Of a stretch of DNA of 64,000 bases, positions 42,872 through 52,411 are shown piece by piece; position 1 is the first letter of the stretch; the number at the start of each line of letters is the position of its first letter. This stretch comes from Zobellella denitrificans (GTDB lineage: Bacteria; Pseudomonadota; Gammaproteobacteria; Enterobacterales; Aeromonadaceae): positions 1 to 64,000 of the forward strand of contig NZ_NMUO01000001.1 in NCBI RefSeq assembly GCF_002237365.1, in the 5' to 3' direction. The notes beneath the pieces are model-generated. The model did not search any database. It was not told the origin of the DNA and worked only from the letters and a program-made list of their open reading frames with translations. A program made the position numbers and the translations under genes.

Positions 42872-44542
42872 ATGGATGGACTACCTTTGCTGAACAGAAG
42901 CCGCTCCGCCCCCCCGCTGCGCTTTCGCACCCAGGTACTGCTGCTGGTCGGTACCCTGGTGGCCGCCACCCTGCTGGTACAGGGCACCTATCTGCACCAC
43001 CGCCAGGGCCAGATCATCACCGAACAGATCGGCCTGCGCGCCATGAGCGTGGCCCAGACCGTGGCCCAGATCCCGGCCATCATCGACGCCTTCGACAGCC
43101 CGGATCCCGCCGCCGTCATCCAGCCCCTGGCCGAGCAGATCCGCATCGAAACCGGCGCCCGCTACGTGGTGGTGGGCAACCGCGCCGGCATCCGCTACTC
43201 CCATCCCCTGCCCGAGCGGCTGGGACTGCCCATGGTGGGCGGCGACAACGAGCGGGCGCTGATCGGCGGCGAGGCCTATATCTCCGAAGCCGAAGGGTCG
43301 CTGGGCGAGGCCATTCGCGGCAAGGCGCCCGTCTTCAACGCCGCCGGCGACATCATCGGGCTCGTTTCGGTGGGCTTTATGCTGGAGAAGGTGGATGTCG
43401 ACATCGACAACTACCTGGCCCTGGGCTGGGTGCTGGTGGGGCTCATGGTACTGCTGGGGCTGGCGGGCGCCGCCTGGCTGGCCCAGCACCTCAAGCGGGT
43501 GATACTGGGGCTCGAGCCCCACGAGATCGCCCGCCTGGTGATGGAAAAGGACGCCATACTGCAGTCCATCCACGAGGGCATAGTGGCCATCAACCGGGAA
43601 GGGCGCATCACCCTGCTCAACCAGGCGGCCCGGCGCTTTCTCGACCTGCCGCCGGACGGCGCCGCCCTGGGGCTGCCGGTGCAGGAGCTGGTGCCCAACT
43701 CCCGGCTGCGGGAGGTGCTGTCCAGCGGCGAGCGCCAGTTCGATCAGGAGATGTGGATAGGCGAGCATCCGGTGGTGGTCAACCGGGTGCCCATCATCCA
43801 CGAAGGCCGGGTGGAAGGGGCCGTGGCCACCTTCCGCAGCCGCCAGGAAATCCGGGATCTGTCCCTGGCGCTGAACGCGGTCAACCGGGACATGGACGCG
43901 TTGCGGGTCCAGGCCCACGAGTTTTCCAACAAGCTCTACACCATTTCCGGCCTGCTGCAATTGAACAAGCCCCAGCAGGCATTGGCCCTGATCAACCAGG
44001 AAACCGCCCGGGAGCAGGCCCAACTGGCGACGGTGCTGGAGCAGGTGGCCGATCCCCTGGTGGGCGGCATCCTGCTCGGCAAGCTGGCGGACGCGGCGGA
44101 GCAGGGCGTGCAGCTCGACATCGTCGAACACAGCGCCCTGCATACTCAGCTCAGCCCCGGCGGCCAGGAGGTGGTGCTGTCGGTGCTCGGCAACCTGCTC
44201 AACAACGCGGTGGATGCCGCCCTGCAAAGCCGGGCCGAGCCGCCCCGGGTAAGGCTGTTCTTCACCGACCTCGGCGAGCAGTTGCTGTTCGAGGTGGAAG
44301 ACAACGGCCCGGGCGTGGATCCCGGCCTGCTGGCCCATATCTTCCAGGACGGCTTCACCACCAAGCCGGGCAAGCACAGGGGTATCGGCCTGGCCCTGGT
44401 GCGCCGACTCTGCCTGGAGCACGGCGGCGACGTCAGCCTGGAGGACGGCGATCTGGGCGGCGCCTGCTTTATCGTCACCCTGGCCAAGGCCAGGGTCGCC
44501 CGGCAGGAGGAAAAAATGGCCCAGGAGGACAAGGCGGAATGA
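42872..44542 (+). CDS. CitA/DcuS-type sensor histidine kinase
   Basis: A 556-residue membrane kinase. Transmembrane helix 1 is near residues 22-42. A periplasmic single-Cache/PDC sensor (about 45-180) follows, with GARYVVVGNRAGIRYSHPLP then a C4-dicarboxylate-type pocket. Next come helix 2 (about 186-208), a PAS domain (about 225-330), the H-box with H349 in VQAHEFSNKLYTISGLLQL, and an HATPase domain (NLLNNAVDAAL, DNGPGVDP, GIGLALVRRL). Such kinases sense citrate or dicarboxylates. It overlaps its response regulator gene by 4 bases (ATGA), and the tctCBA genes nearby are likely targets. Confidence 0.92.
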   Translation: MDGLPLLNRSRSAPPLRFRTQVLLLVGTLVAATLLVQGTYLHHRQGQIITEQIGLRAMSVAQTVAQIPAIIDAFDSPDPAAVIQPLAEQIRIETGARYVVVGNRAGIRYSHPLPERLGLPMVGGDNERALIGGEAYISEAEGSLGEAIRGKAPVFNAAGDIIGLVSVGFMLEKVDVDIDNYLALGWVLVGLMVLLGLAGAAWLAQHLKRVILGLEPHEIARLVMEKDAILQSIHEGIVAINREGRITLLNQAARRFLDLPPDGAALGLPVQELVPNSRLREVLSSGERQFDQEMWIGEHPVVVNRVPIIHEGRVEGAVATFRSRQEIRDLSLALNAVNRDMDALRVQAHEFSNKLYTISGLLQLNKPQQALALINQETAREQAQLATVLEQVADPLVGGILLGKLADAAEQGVQLDIVEHSALHTQLSPGGQEVVLSVLGNLLNNAVDAALQSRAEPPRVRLFFTDLGEQLLFEVEDNGPGVDPGLLAHIFQDGFTTKPGKHRGIGLALVRRLCLEHGGDVSLEDGDLGGACFIVTLAKARVARQEEKMAQEDKAE

Positions 44543-45246
44543 ACGACAAGACCCACGGCGTGCTGATCATCGAAGACGACTTTCGCATCGCCGAAATCAA
44601 CCGCCAGTTCGTGGAGCAGACACCGGGCTTTCGGGTGCTGCACGAGGCCAAGACCAAGGCCGAGGCCCTGGCTTTCCTGGCGGAGCAGGCCGATCGGGTC
44701 AGCCTGGTGCTGCTGGACGCCTATATTCCCGACGCCACCGGGCTGGAGCTGCTGTGGGAGATCCGCAGGCACTACCGGCATATCGACATCGTCATGGTCA
44801 CCGCCGCCAAGGAGGTCGACACCATCCAGGAAGCCCTGCGCGGCGGTGTGTTCGACTACCTGATCAAGCCCACCCAGAGCGAGCGCATGGCCCATATGCT
44901 GGACCGTTTCCTCAAGGAACGGGCATGGCTCGAGCAGAAACAGGAAATGAGCCAGGAAGAGCTGGATCTGGCGCTCAACCGCCGGCCGGCCGCGGCGGAG
45001 CCCACCCCCGCCGGCGGCGGCACCCTGCCCAAGGGCATCGACCGGCTCACCCTGGATACGGTGCTCAGCACCATGGCCCAGGCCCGGGAGCCGCAAACCG
45101 CGGTGGATCTGGCCAAGGCCATCGGCGCCAGCCGTTCCACCGCCCGTCGCTACCTGGAGTACCTGGTAGCCCAGGGCAAGGCCTGCGCCGAACAGGCCTA
45201 CGGCGAGGTCGGCCGCCCCGAACGCCGCTACCGGCTCAACCCCTGA
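44539..45246 (+). CDS. CitB/DcuR-type response regulator
   Basis: A 235-residue response regulator. The receiver domain has E12, D13, D14, acceptor D60 (LVLLDAYIPDATG), T88 and K110 in YLIKPTQ. The C-terminal helix-turn-helix (TAVDLAKAIGASRSTARRYL) is typical of CitB/DcuR/DpiA proteins. It is coupled to the upstream kinase. Its stop codon abuts the convergent dodecin gene. It probably activates tctCBA in response to a tricarboxylate; the paired GTTAAC sites at 45611-45660 are candidate targets. Confidence 0.92.
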   Translation: MNDKTHGVLIIEDDFRIAEINRQFVEQTPGFRVLHEAKTKAEALAFLAEQADRVSLVLLDAYIPDATGLELLWEIRRHYRHIDIVMVTAAKEVDTIQEALRGGVFDYLIKPTQSERMAHMLDRFLKERAWLEQKQEMSQEELDLALNRRPAAAEPTPAGGGTLPKGIDRLTLDTVLSTMAQAREPQTAVDLAKAIGASRSTARRYLEYLVAQGKACAEQAYGEVGRPERRYRLNP

Positions 45247-45453
45247 TCACTCCAGCCGGAAACCGATTTTCAGCACCACCTGAAAGTGCGCTATCCGGCC
45301 GTCCTTGATATGGCCGCGCATCTCGGTGACCTCGAACCAGTCCAGGTGATCCAGGCTCTCGGCCGCCTTGGCCACCGCCTTCTGGATGGCGTCGTCGTAG
45401 CCGGTGGTGGAAGAGCCGGCCACTTCTATCAGCTTGTACACATGATCGGACAT
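45247..45453 (-). CDS. Dodecin family flavin-binding protein
   Basis: A 68-residue protein matching dodecin throughout: MSDHVYKLIEVAGSSTTGYD, then DAIQKAVAKAAESLDHLDWF and EVTEMRGHIKDGRIAHFQVV. Dodecins form dodecamers that store or buffer flavins. The conserved tryptophan that sandwiches flavin is present (LDWFEV). GGAG upstream supports the ATG at 45453 over longer frames. It abuts the response regulator gene tail to tail with no gap. Confidence 0.94.
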   Translation of the reverse strand: MSDHVYKLIEVAGSSTTGYDDAIQKAVAKAAESLDHLDWFEVTEMRGHIKDGRIAHFQVVLKIGFRLE

Positions 45454-45610
45454 AAGTACTCCATGCTTGACGGGCACCGGCACCACGCCGGCCGCCGTTG
45501 ACCACCCCTTAAGCAATAGCAGCCCCCGCCCCTGTCGTCATCCCGACACCAGCCGTGAACAAAATAAACAAAATCGCCTTAATGCCGTTTTTTCAACTTA
45601 TGCCCCAAAG

Positions 45611-45660
45611 CTTGTTCGTTAACACCAAGGCATCTATTTTTACACCAGATGTTAACAAGG
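45611..45660. promoter_or_regulatory. Candidate activator sites upstream of tctC
   Basis: Two GTTAAC sequences (45618-45623 and 45651-45656) lie in related surroundings, CTTGTTcGTTAAC and GTTAACAAGG, forming a spaced inverted repeat in an AT-rich stretch 20-70 bases before tctC. Such a layout suits a CitB-type regulator. The AAGGAG ribosome site follows. Confidence 0.45.
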
Positions 45661-45679
45661 ACGAACCAAGGAGAACTGC

Positions 45680-46684
45680 ATGTTCAACACCCTACGCAAA
45701 CCCTTCAAACGCCTGAGTCTGGCCGCGCTGCCGTTGCTGGCCCTCGGCGCCCAGGTCCCCGCCGCCCAGGCCCAGGGCTGGCAACCCACCCGCCCCGTCG
45801 AATTCATCGCGCCGGCCAACCCCGGCGGCGGCTGGGATACCCTGGTGCGTACCTCGAGCATGGTGATCCAGAGCGAAAAGCTGGCACCGCAGAACTTTGC
45901 CGCCATCAACATCCCCGGCGGCGGTGGTGCCGTGGCCTGGGCCCAGATAGCGCGTGATGCCAAGAACGATCACAAGCTGTTCGCCACCAGCCCGCCCATC
46001 ATCCTGGTGCCCCTGGCCGGCACGTCCCGCTTCAGCCACAAGGACTTTACCCCGGTCGCCCGCCTGAACACCGATTACTCCATCGTGCTGGTGCGCAAGG
46101 ATTCACCCTATGAAACCATCAACGATCTGTTCGAGGCGATGAAAACCAACCCCAGCCTGAGCGTGGGCGGCGGCTCGGCGGCCGGCTCCATGGACCACAT
46201 CGCCATCGCCGGTGCTGCCGCCGAGGCCGGACTGGAAGCCCGTGGCGTCAACTACATCGCCTTCTCCGGCGGCGGCGAGGCCATGATCAGCCTGATGGGC
46301 AACCACGTAGAGGCGGTGATCACCGGTGCCGGTGAAGCCTCCGGCCAGTTGCAGGGCGGCGAGCTGCGCGCCCTGGCGGTGTCATCCCCCGAGCGCCTGG
46401 GTAGTACCCTGGCCGATGTGCCCACCTTCAAGGAGCAGGGACTCGACTACACCTTTGAAATCTGGCGCGGCGTCATGGGGCCCAAGGACATGTCCCCCGA
46501 AGCCCGGGACTACTATGAAGACCTGTTCGCCCGCATGGTGAAAACCGATGCCTGGAAGCAGGCCAGCGAGCAACTGGGCTGGATCGATGCCTTCCAGACC
46601 GGCGAGGAATTCGGTGTCTTCCTCGACGGTCAGCTCGACCAGTTCAGCACCATACTGGGCGATCTGGGCCTGCTGCGGCGTTAA
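45680..46684 (+). CDS. tctC: Tripartite tricarboxylate transporter substrate-binding protein
   Basis: A 334-residue periplasmic binding protein of the TTT (Bug) family. The signal peptide spans about residues 1-31, cleaved near AQAQG. The mature protein begins QPTRPVEFIAPANPGGGWDT, with the family loop IPGGGGAVAWAQI, VARLNTDYSIVLVRKDSPYE and GGGSAAGSMDHIAIAGAA. It captures citrate-like carboxylates for TctAB. AAGGAG fixes the ATG at 45680. It is the first gene of tctCBA. Confidence 0.94.
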   Translation: MFNTLRKPFKRLSLAALPLLALGAQVPAAQAQGWQPTRPVEFIAPANPGGGWDTLVRTSSMVIQSEKLAPQNFAAINIPGGGGAVAWAQIARDAKNDHKLFATSPPIILVPLAGTSRFSHKDFTPVARLNTDYSIVLVRKDSPYETINDLFEAMKTNPSLSVGGGSAAGSMDHIAIAGAAAEAGLEARGVNYIAFSGGGEAMISLMGNHVEAVITGAGEASGQLQGGELRALAVSSPERLGSTLADVPTFKEQGLDYTFEIWRGVMGPKDMSPEARDYYEDLFARMVKTDAWKQASEQLGWIDAFQTGEEFGVFLDGQLDQFSTILGDLGLLRR

Positions 46685-46736
46685 CAGACAGTGGTGACGG
46701 GGGCCTCTCCGTCACCCTTCAAGCACAGGTATTGCT

Positions 46737-47228
46737 ATGAACAAATTCAACATCAACCAGAAAATAGGCGTCATACTGGCCCTGTTTTCCCTCGGCTATC
46801 TGTGGATGGCGTTCCAGATCCCCGAGTTCTCGCTGCCCCGCCCCATCGACTCGGATGCCTTCCCCAAGGCACTGGGCAGCGCCCTGCTGCTGCTGGCCAT
46901 ATTGCTGTTCTTTGAAAAGCCCAAGCACAAGGTGCAGGACGACGACGAAGCACAGGACGACATCATCGAGGAAAGCGGCGGTTTCTGGACCAGCCCCCGG
47001 ATGAGGGTGGTGGTCACCTCCGTCGCCATTGTCACCTACGCCTTTGCCCTACAGCCGGTCGGCTTCGTCCTGTCCTCCATCCTGCTGTGTTGCGGCCTGG
47101 CCTATTACTACGGCTATCGCAATCATAAGGTCAACCTGTTGGCATCGAGCGGTGTCGTACTGGCACTGTATTTCATGATGAGCTACGTGATGGATGTCTA
47201 CCTCCCCACCGGGATACTGCCCTTCTAA
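46737..47228 (+). CDS. tctB: Tripartite tricarboxylate transporter small membrane subunit
   Basis: A 163-residue membrane protein with four helices: about residues 10-30, 45-62, 85-103 and a last pair near 110-150. It has FQIPEFSLPRPIDSDAFPKA, the family's typical loop, and an acidic cytoplasmic segment (VQDDDEAQDDIIEE). It forms the small integral subunit with TctA. It lies between tctC and tctA on the same strand, with gaps of 52 and 54 bases. Confidence 0.92.
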   Translation: MNKFNINQKIGVILALFSLGYLWMAFQIPEFSLPRPIDSDAFPKALGSALLLLAILLFFEKPKHKVQDDDEAQDDIIEESGGFWTSPRMRVVVTSVAIVTYAFALQPVGFVLSSILLCCGLAYYYGYRNHKVNLLASSGVVLALYFMMSYVMDVYLPTGILPF

Positions 47229-47282
47229 GCACGTGGTCGCGCTGACTTACCTTTAATCGGGAATAATCAAAGGTTTACCATT

Positions 47283-48797
47283 ATGATGGATGCATTCAAC
47301 AGTCTGGTGTACGGCTTCGGCATCGCCCTGGACCCGATGAATATCATGTACGTGTTCGTCGGCGTCTTTGCCGGCACCATTATCGGCATGCTGCCCGGCC
47401 TGGGCCCCATCAGCGCCCTGGCGCTGATGATCCCCATTACCTTCAGCATGGATCCCGCCTCCGGCCTGATCCTGATGTCCGGCGTCTATTACGGCGCCAT
47501 CTTCGGCGGCTCCACCTCCTCCATCCTGCTCAACGCACCCGGCGTGGCCGGCACCGTCGCCACCTCCTTCGACGGTTATCCCATGGCGCGCAAAGGCATG
47601 GCGGGCAAGGCCCTGGCCATTGCCGCCTACGCTTCCTTCATCGGCGGCACCGTCTCGGTGATCGGCCTGATGCTGATCGCCCCGCTGCTGTCCAAGGTGG
47701 CGGTGAGCTTCGGCCCCGCCGAGTATTTCGCCCTCATGCTGCTGGGCCTGACCGCCGTGGTCAGCCTGTCGGACAAATCCCTGGTCAAGGGCCTGATCGC
47801 CGCCGTGGTGGGCATGATGATCTCCATCGTCGGCATCGATCTGCAAAGCGGCACCGAACGCTACACCTTCGGCAGCCTGGAGCTGCTCGACGGCATCGAC
47901 TTCCTGGTGGTGGCGCTTGGTGTCTTCGCCCTGGCGGAAGTGTTCTACATGCTGCTCAAGGGTGGCGGCGGCAAGGAGCAGCCGCGCAACAACATCGGCT
48001 CGCTCAAGCTCAGCAAGGATGAAGTGAAGGAAATCGCCGGCCCGGTCAGCCGCAGTTCGGTGCTCGGCTTCTTTATCGGCGTACTGCCCGGCGCCGGCGC
48101 CACCGTCGCCTCCTTCCTCGGCTACAGCCTGGAAAAACGCCTGGCCAAGGACGGCAGTACCTTCGGCAAGGGCAATATCAAGGGTGTTGCCGGTCCCGAG
48201 GCCGCCAACAACGCCGCCTGCGGCGGCTCCTTCGTACCCCTGCTGACCCTGGGCGTGCCCGGCTCCGGCTCCACCGCCGTGCTGCTCGGCGCCCTGCTGG
48301 TGATGGGCGTCACCCCCGGACCCATGATGCTGGAACAGCGTCCGGACGTATTCTGGGGCGTGATCGCCAGCATGTACGTGGGCAACATCTTCCTGCTGGT
48401 GCTGAACCTGCCGCTCATTCCCTACATCGCCCGCATCCTGGACATGCCCAAGCCGCTGCTGCTGGCGATGATCCTGATCTTCTGCATGATCGGCGTCTAT
48501 GGCCTGAGCTTCAACGTGTTCGACCTGCTGCTGCTGCTCGCCTTCGGCCTGATCGGCCTGGCGATGAAGCTGTTCGGCTTCCCCACCGCCCCGCTGATCC
48601 TGGCCTTGATCCTGGGCGCCATCATGGAAGAGTCGATGCGCCGCGCCCTGCAGATCTCCGGCGGCGACTGGATGACCTTTGTCGACAAGCCCATTTCCAT
48701 GTGGCTGCTGATCCTGGCATCCCTCTCCCTGTTCGCTCCGCTGTTGAAAAAGGTCGTGCGCCGGCTGATGGCCTCGGGCAAGACCACCCTGGCCTGA
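47283..48797 (+). CDS. tctA: Tripartite tricarboxylate transporter large membrane subunit
   Basis: A 504-residue, about 12-helix permease. It has the twin TctA signatures GTIIGMLPGLGPISALALMI and FFIGVLPGAGATVASFLGYS, and NNAACGGSFVPLLTLGVPGS. TctA forms the transport channel for citrate-type substrates and uses ion gradients rather than ATP. It ends the tctCBA operon 20 bases before a rho-independent terminator. Confidence 0.95.
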   Translation: MMDAFNSLVYGFGIALDPMNIMYVFVGVFAGTIIGMLPGLGPISALALMIPITFSMDPASGLILMSGVYYGAIFGGSTSSILLNAPGVAGTVATSFDGYPMARKGMAGKALAIAAYASFIGGTVSVIGLMLIAPLLSKVAVSFGPAEYFALMLLGLTAVVSLSDKSLVKGLIAAVVGMMISIVGIDLQSGTERYTFGSLELLDGIDFLVVALGVFALAEVFYMLLKGGGGKEQPRNNIGSLKLSKDEVKEIAGPVSRSSVLGFFIGVLPGAGATVASFLGYSLEKRLAKDGSTFGKGNIKGVAGPEAANNAACGGSFVPLLTLGVPGSGSTAVLLGALLVMGVTPGPMMLEQRPDVFWGVIASMYVGNIFLLVLNLPLIPYIARILDMPKPLLLAMILIFCMIGVYGLSFNVFDLLLLLAFGLIGLAMKLFGFPTAPLILALILGAIMEESMRRALQISGGDWMTFVDKPISMWLLILASLSLFAPLLKKVVRRLMASGKTTLA

Positions 48798-48817
48798 ACG
48801 GACCGCCAACCATAATC

Positions 48818-48843
48818 AAAAAAGCGCCAACCGGCGCTTTTTT
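48818..48843 (+). terminator. Terminator of tctCBA
   Basis: AAAAAAGCGCC and GGCGCTTTTTT form a symmetric stem with a 4-base loop and T-run. It could work in both directions, but only tctA reads into it. Confidence 0.93.
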
Positions 48844-49070
48844 GTTGTGCTGAATATGGCGCGCAGGCGGCTCGCCTGCCTTCCCGCGCAGCGGGAACCT
48901 TCGAGCTTGATAACCACGCTTCAAGCACAGGCTAACCAACCCTAGGGCACCGATCAGTTTAAATCACCTGTAGGCGCCCGTTTACGTGGCGCAAACCCGT
49001 ACGAGCGGGCATAAGGCTACCGCTTTCGGTCGAAGGCATTGTTGATTCTGACAAAGCAGAGGCCGTCGGC

Positions 49071-49166
49071 CAAAGGGTGCTACTCCTCCGGCACGCCGTA
49101 AACCCATCCCTGGGGGCTCCGCCGCGCCCTCCCTGGCGCGGAGGGCCGGCGGAGCAGTACCCTTTG
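49071..49166 (-). repeat. Short hairpin repeat, copy A (inverted)
   Basis: A 96-base unit with imperfect 22-base terminal inverted repeats (CAAAGGGTGCTACTCCTCCG and CGGAGCAGTACCCTTTG ends) and an internal GCCAGGGAGGGC-type hairpin. It is the reverse orientation of copies B and C. The flanking GGAGGA also matches copy C. Confidence 0.7.
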
Positions 49167-49232
49167 TCCTCCCTATCGCACCGCAGCTGCCTGCTGGCAC
49201 CACCTTCAGACAGCGCCGGGGTTTGAAAGAGG

Positions 49233-49332
49233 CAACAGGGATGGCCTCCGCCGACCGTCACATGCCAGGGACGGCATGTGCCGAGCGCCACAGGGATGTG
49301 CTTGCAGCGTGTCAGCGGAGGTTGCCCTGTTG
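49233..49332 (+). repeat. Short hairpin repeat, copy B
   Basis: A 100-base unit with ends CAACAGGGATGGCCTCCGCC and GCGGAGGTTGCCCTGTTG. The core CCGCCGACCGTCAC, the hairpin ATGCCAGGGACGGCAT, the CAGGGATGT segment and CAGCGTGTC are shared with copy C. Confidence 0.75.
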
Positions 49333-49403
49333 ACTCTTTTCTACGTTGCAACAGACAACAAATAGCAGATTGAACGATTTTTAAACTGATCGGTGCTCTA
49401 GGC

Positions 49404-49432
49404 AAACAAAAGGGCGCCTCGCGGGCGCCCTT
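49404..49432 (-). terminator. Terminator of the gcv operon
   Basis: On the minus strand AAGGGCGCC and GGCGCCCTT form a 9-bp stem with a 5-base loop followed by TTGTTTG. It lies 25 bases beyond the gcvP stop. Confidence 0.85.
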
Positions 49433-49456
49433 GTCGTTATCCAGAACCTGGTGCTC

Positions 49457-52339
49457 TTATTCGCCGTAGGCCTCGGTGGGCAGGCAGCTGCAGAACAGGT
49501 TGCGGTCGCCGTAGACGTCGTCGATGCGGTTCACGGTCGGCCAGAACTTGGAGCGGCGCACCTCGACCGAGGGGAACACCGCCTGCTCGCGGCTGTAGGC
49601 ACGGTTCCATTCGGCGTCCATCACGTCGTCCTGGGTGTGCGGGGCATTGACCAGGGGGTTGTCCTCCAGGGTCCACTGGCCGCTCTGCACTTGGCGCATC
49701 TCCTCGCGGATCTGCTTCATGGCATGGATAAAGCGGTCGATTTCCACCTTGGACTCGGACTCAGTCGGCTCGATCATCAGGGTGCCGGCCACCGGGAAGC
49801 TCATGGTCGGCGCATGGAAGCCGTAGTCCATCAGGCGCTTGGCCACGTCCATCTCGCTGATGCCGCACTCTTCCTTCAGCGGACGCAGATCCACGATGCA
49901 CTCGTGGGCCACCCGGTCGTTGCGGCCGGTGTAGAGGATGGGGAAGTCCTCGGCCAGGCTTTTCATCAGGTAGTTGGCGTTGAGGATGGCCACCTGGGTG
50001 GAACGCTTGAGGCCTTCGTCGCCCAGCATGGCAACGTACATCCAGCTGATCGGCAGTATGCTGGCGGAGCCGAAGGGGGCCGCGGACACGGCGCCGTTGT
50101 CGCGGCTTTCCTTGCCGGTCTTGACCACGGCGTGGCCGGCCACGAAGGGTGCCAGGTGCGCCTTGACGCCGATGGGACCCATGCCGGGGCCGCCGCCGCC
50201 GTGGGGAATGGCGAAGGTCTTGTGCAGGTTGAGGTGCGACACGTCGGAGCCGATAAAGCCGGGCGAGGTGATGCCCACCTGGGCATTCATGTTGGCGCCG
50301 TCCATGTACACCTGGCCGCCGTAGCTGTGGATGATGTCACAGATCTCGCGGATGCTTTCCTCGTACACCCCGTGGGTGGAGGGATAGGTGGCCATGATGC
50401 AGGCCAGGTTCTCGCCCGCCTCGGCGGCCTTGGCCTTGAGGTCGGCCATGTCGACGTTGCCCTTCTTGTCGCAGGCCACCACTATGACCTTCATGTTGAC
50501 CATCTGGGCCGACGCCGGGTTGGTGCCGTGGGCCGAACTCGGGATCAGGCAGATGTCGCGGTGCCCCTCATTGCGGGACTCGTGGTACTTCTTGATGGCC
50601 AGGAGGCCGGCGTATTCGCCCTGGGCGCCGGAGTTGGGCTGAATGCAGATGGCGTCGTAACCGGTGACCTTCACCAGCCAGTCTTCCAGCTCGCCGATCA
50701 TCTGCTGGTAGCCGACCGTCTGATCCAGGGGCGCGAAGGGGTGGATCTGGGCGAACTCGGGCCAGCTCACCGGCACCATTTCGGCGGTGGCGTTGAGCTT
50801 CATGGTGCAGGAGCCGAGCGAGATCATGCCGTAGTTGAGCGCCAGATCCTTCATTTCCAGCTTGTGGATGTAGCGCAGCATCTCGCTTTCGGAGTGATAC
50901 TGGTTGAACACCTCGTGGCTGAGGATGGGCTCGTCGCGCAGCAGGGCGGCGGGAATGGAGCCGGTACCCTTGGCGGCGACGGCGTCCAGCGCCTCCACCT
51001 CCAGGCCGTGGCCTGCCCCCAGGAAGAGGTCGAACAGCTCCGCCACATCGGCGCGGGTGGTGGTTTCGGACAGGGACACGCCCAGGGCGCCGTCCAGGTC
51101 GGTGCGCAGGTTGACGCCGGCGGCCAGGGCGCGGGCGACGATGGCGTCCTTGTCATTGGTGACGATGGTCAGGGTGTCGAACCAGCTGTCATGCTTCAAT
51201 TGCACGCCCTTGGACTTGAGGCCCAGGGCCAGGATGTCGGTCAGGCGGTGGGTCCGCTCGGCGATGCGCTTCAGGCCTTCGGGACCGTGGTAGACGGCGA
51301 AGAAGCTGGACATGTTGGCCAGCAGCACCTGGGCGGTACAGATGTTGGAGTTGGCCTTTTCCCGGCGGATGTGCTGCTCGCGGGTCTGCATCGCCATGCG
51401 CAGGGCCGGCTTGCCGCGGGTATCCCTGGACACGCCGATGATACGGCCCGGCAGGGAGCGCTTGTGCTCGTCGCGGGTGGCGAAGAAGGCGGCGTGGGGA
51501 CCGCCGTAGCCCATGGGCACGCCGAAGCGCTGGGCGTTGCCCAGCACCACGTCGGCACCCAGCTGGCCCGGGGCCTTGAGCAGCACCAGCGACAGGATGT
51601 CGGCGGCGACGCAGGCGATGCCCTTCTGGCTTTGCACCTTGGCGATCAGGGCCTGGATGTCGCGGATCTGGCCGGTAGTGGACGGGTACTGGAACAGGGC
51701 ACCGAACAGTTCGTGCTCCACCACCGCCTCGGCGGGGGCCACGACAATGTCGAAACCGTAATGTTCGGCCCGCTCGCGCACCACGTCGATGGTCTGGGGA
51801 TGGACGTCATCGGCGATAAAGAAGGTGTTGGCCTTCTTGTTCTTGCTCACCCGCTTGGCCAGGGCCATGGCCTCGGCGGCGGCGGTGGCTTCGTCCAGCA
51901 GCGAGGCGCTGGCCAGGGGCAGGCCGGTGAGATCCTGGGTCATTTGCTGGAAGTTGAGCAGCGCTTCCAGGCGGCCCTGGGCGATCTCCGGCTGGTAGGG
52001 GGTATAGGCGGTATACCAGCCCGGGTTTTCCAGCACGTTGCGCTGGATCACCAGGGGCACATGGGTATCGTGGTAGCCCATGCCGATATAGCTCTTGTAC
52101 ACCTTGTTCTGCTGGGCCAGGGACTTCAGGTAGGCCAGGGCCTCCACTTCGGTCCGGCTTTCACCGATGCCCAGCGGCTGATCGTTCAGGATGCTGGCGG
52201 GTACGGTCTGGCGGATCAAATCGTCCAGGGACTCGGCGCCCACCACCGCCAGCATCTCGGCCACTTCCTGCTCGGAAGGCCCGACATGGCGGCCGATGAA
52301 TGCGTTGTTCTGCTCAAGTTCTAACAAAGACTGGGTCAT
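49457..52339 (-). CDS. gcvP: Glycine dehydrogenase (decarboxylating), P-protein
   Basis: A 960-residue PLP enzyme of the glycine cleavage system (EC 1.4.4.2), in the single-chain form. Features are [17 protein letters not shown] at the N-terminus, [20 protein letters not shown], the glycine-rich [15 protein letters not shown] and the PLP lysine K707 in [19 protein letters not shown]. It decarboxylates glycine and passes the aminomethyl group to lipoylated GcvH. It is the last gene of gcvT-gcvH-gcvP. Unlike the tight gcvT-gcvH spacing, a 232-base gap containing a repeat separates it from gcvH. Confidence 0.97.
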   Translation of the reverse strand: MTQSLLELEQNNAFIGRHVGPSEQEVAEMLAVVGAESLDDLIRQTVPASILNDQPLGIGESRTEVEALAYLKSLAQQNKVYKSYIGMGYHDTHVPLVIQRNVLENPGWYTAYTPYQPEIAQGRLEALLNFQQMTQDLTGLPLASASLLDEATAAAEAMALAKRVSKNKKANTFFIADDVHPQTIDVVRERAEHYGFDIVVAPAEAVVEHELFGALFQYPSTTGQIRDIQALIAKVQSQKGIACVAADILSLVLLKAPGQLGADVVLGNAQRFGVPMGYGGPHAAFFATRDEHKRSLPGRIIGVSRDTRGKPALRMAMQTREQHIRREKANSNICTAQVLLANMSSFFAVYHGPEGLKRIAERTHRLTDILALGLKSKGVQLKHDSWFDTLTIVTNDKDAIVARALAAGVNLRTDLDGALGVSLSETTTRADVAELFDLFLGAGHGLEVEALDAVAAKGTGSIPAALLRDEPILSHEVFNQYHSESEMLRYIHKLEMKDLALNYGMISLGSCTMKLNATAEMVPVSWPEFAQIHPFAPLDQTVGYQQMIGELEDWLVKVTGYDAICIQPNSGAQGEYAGLLAIKKYHESRNEGHRDICLIPSSAHGTNPASAQMVNMKVIVVACDKKGNVDMADLKAKAAEAGENLACIMATYPSTHGVYEESIREICDIIHSYGGQVYMDGANMNAQVGITSPGFIGSDVSHLNLHKTFAIPHGGGGPGMGPIGVKAHLAPFVAGHAVVKTGKESRDNGAVSAAPFGSASILPISWMYVAMLGDEGLKRSTQVAILNANYLMKSLAEDFPILYTGRNDRVAHECIVDLRPLKEECGISEMDVAKRLMDYGFHAPTMSFPVAGTLMIEPTESESKVEIDRFIHAMKQIREEMRQVQSGQWTLEDNPLVNAPHTQDDVMDAEWNRAYSREQAVFPSVEVRRSKFWPTVNRIDDVYGDRNLFCSCLPTEAYGE

Positions 52340-52411
52340 TTTCTTTCACTTCCTTAATAGGCCGGCAGCAGAGGGGCTTCCGGACCGGCAATGCGGCAGT
52401 TCAGAGGAGGA

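Larger units (their letters stand above)
48942..49401. mobile_element. Non-autonomous transposon-like element (MITE) with CTAG target duplication
   Basis: A 452-base body (48946-49397) is bounded by 18-base terminal inverted repeats, GGCACCGATCAGTTTAAA on the left and TTTAAACTGATCGGTGCT on the right, with one mismatch at the outermost base. CTAG flanks both ends (48942-48945 and 49398-49401), as expected for a 4-base target duplication. No transposase gene is present and no coding sequence is recognisable inside. It contains two copies of a shorter repeat (49071-49166, 49233-49332). It fills most of the 659-base gap between tctA and gcvP. The transposon family is unknown; CTAG targets occur in several IS families. 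Confidence 0.8.

Noticed and set aside
43400-44542. Large overlapping frames on both strands of the histidine kinase gene
   Set aside because: They are shadows. The kinase frame has all expected motifs and is coupled to the response regulator.
48959-49405. Minus-strand 148-residue frame inside the CTAG-flanked element as a transposase remnant
   Set aside because: It has no DDE-type or other transposase feature, and it runs through the hairpin repeats and the right inverted end, so it is unlikely to be coding.
49451-52324. A 957-residue open frame antisense to gcvP
   Set aside because: gcvP is certain on the other strand. The antisense frame is a high-GC artefact with no family match.
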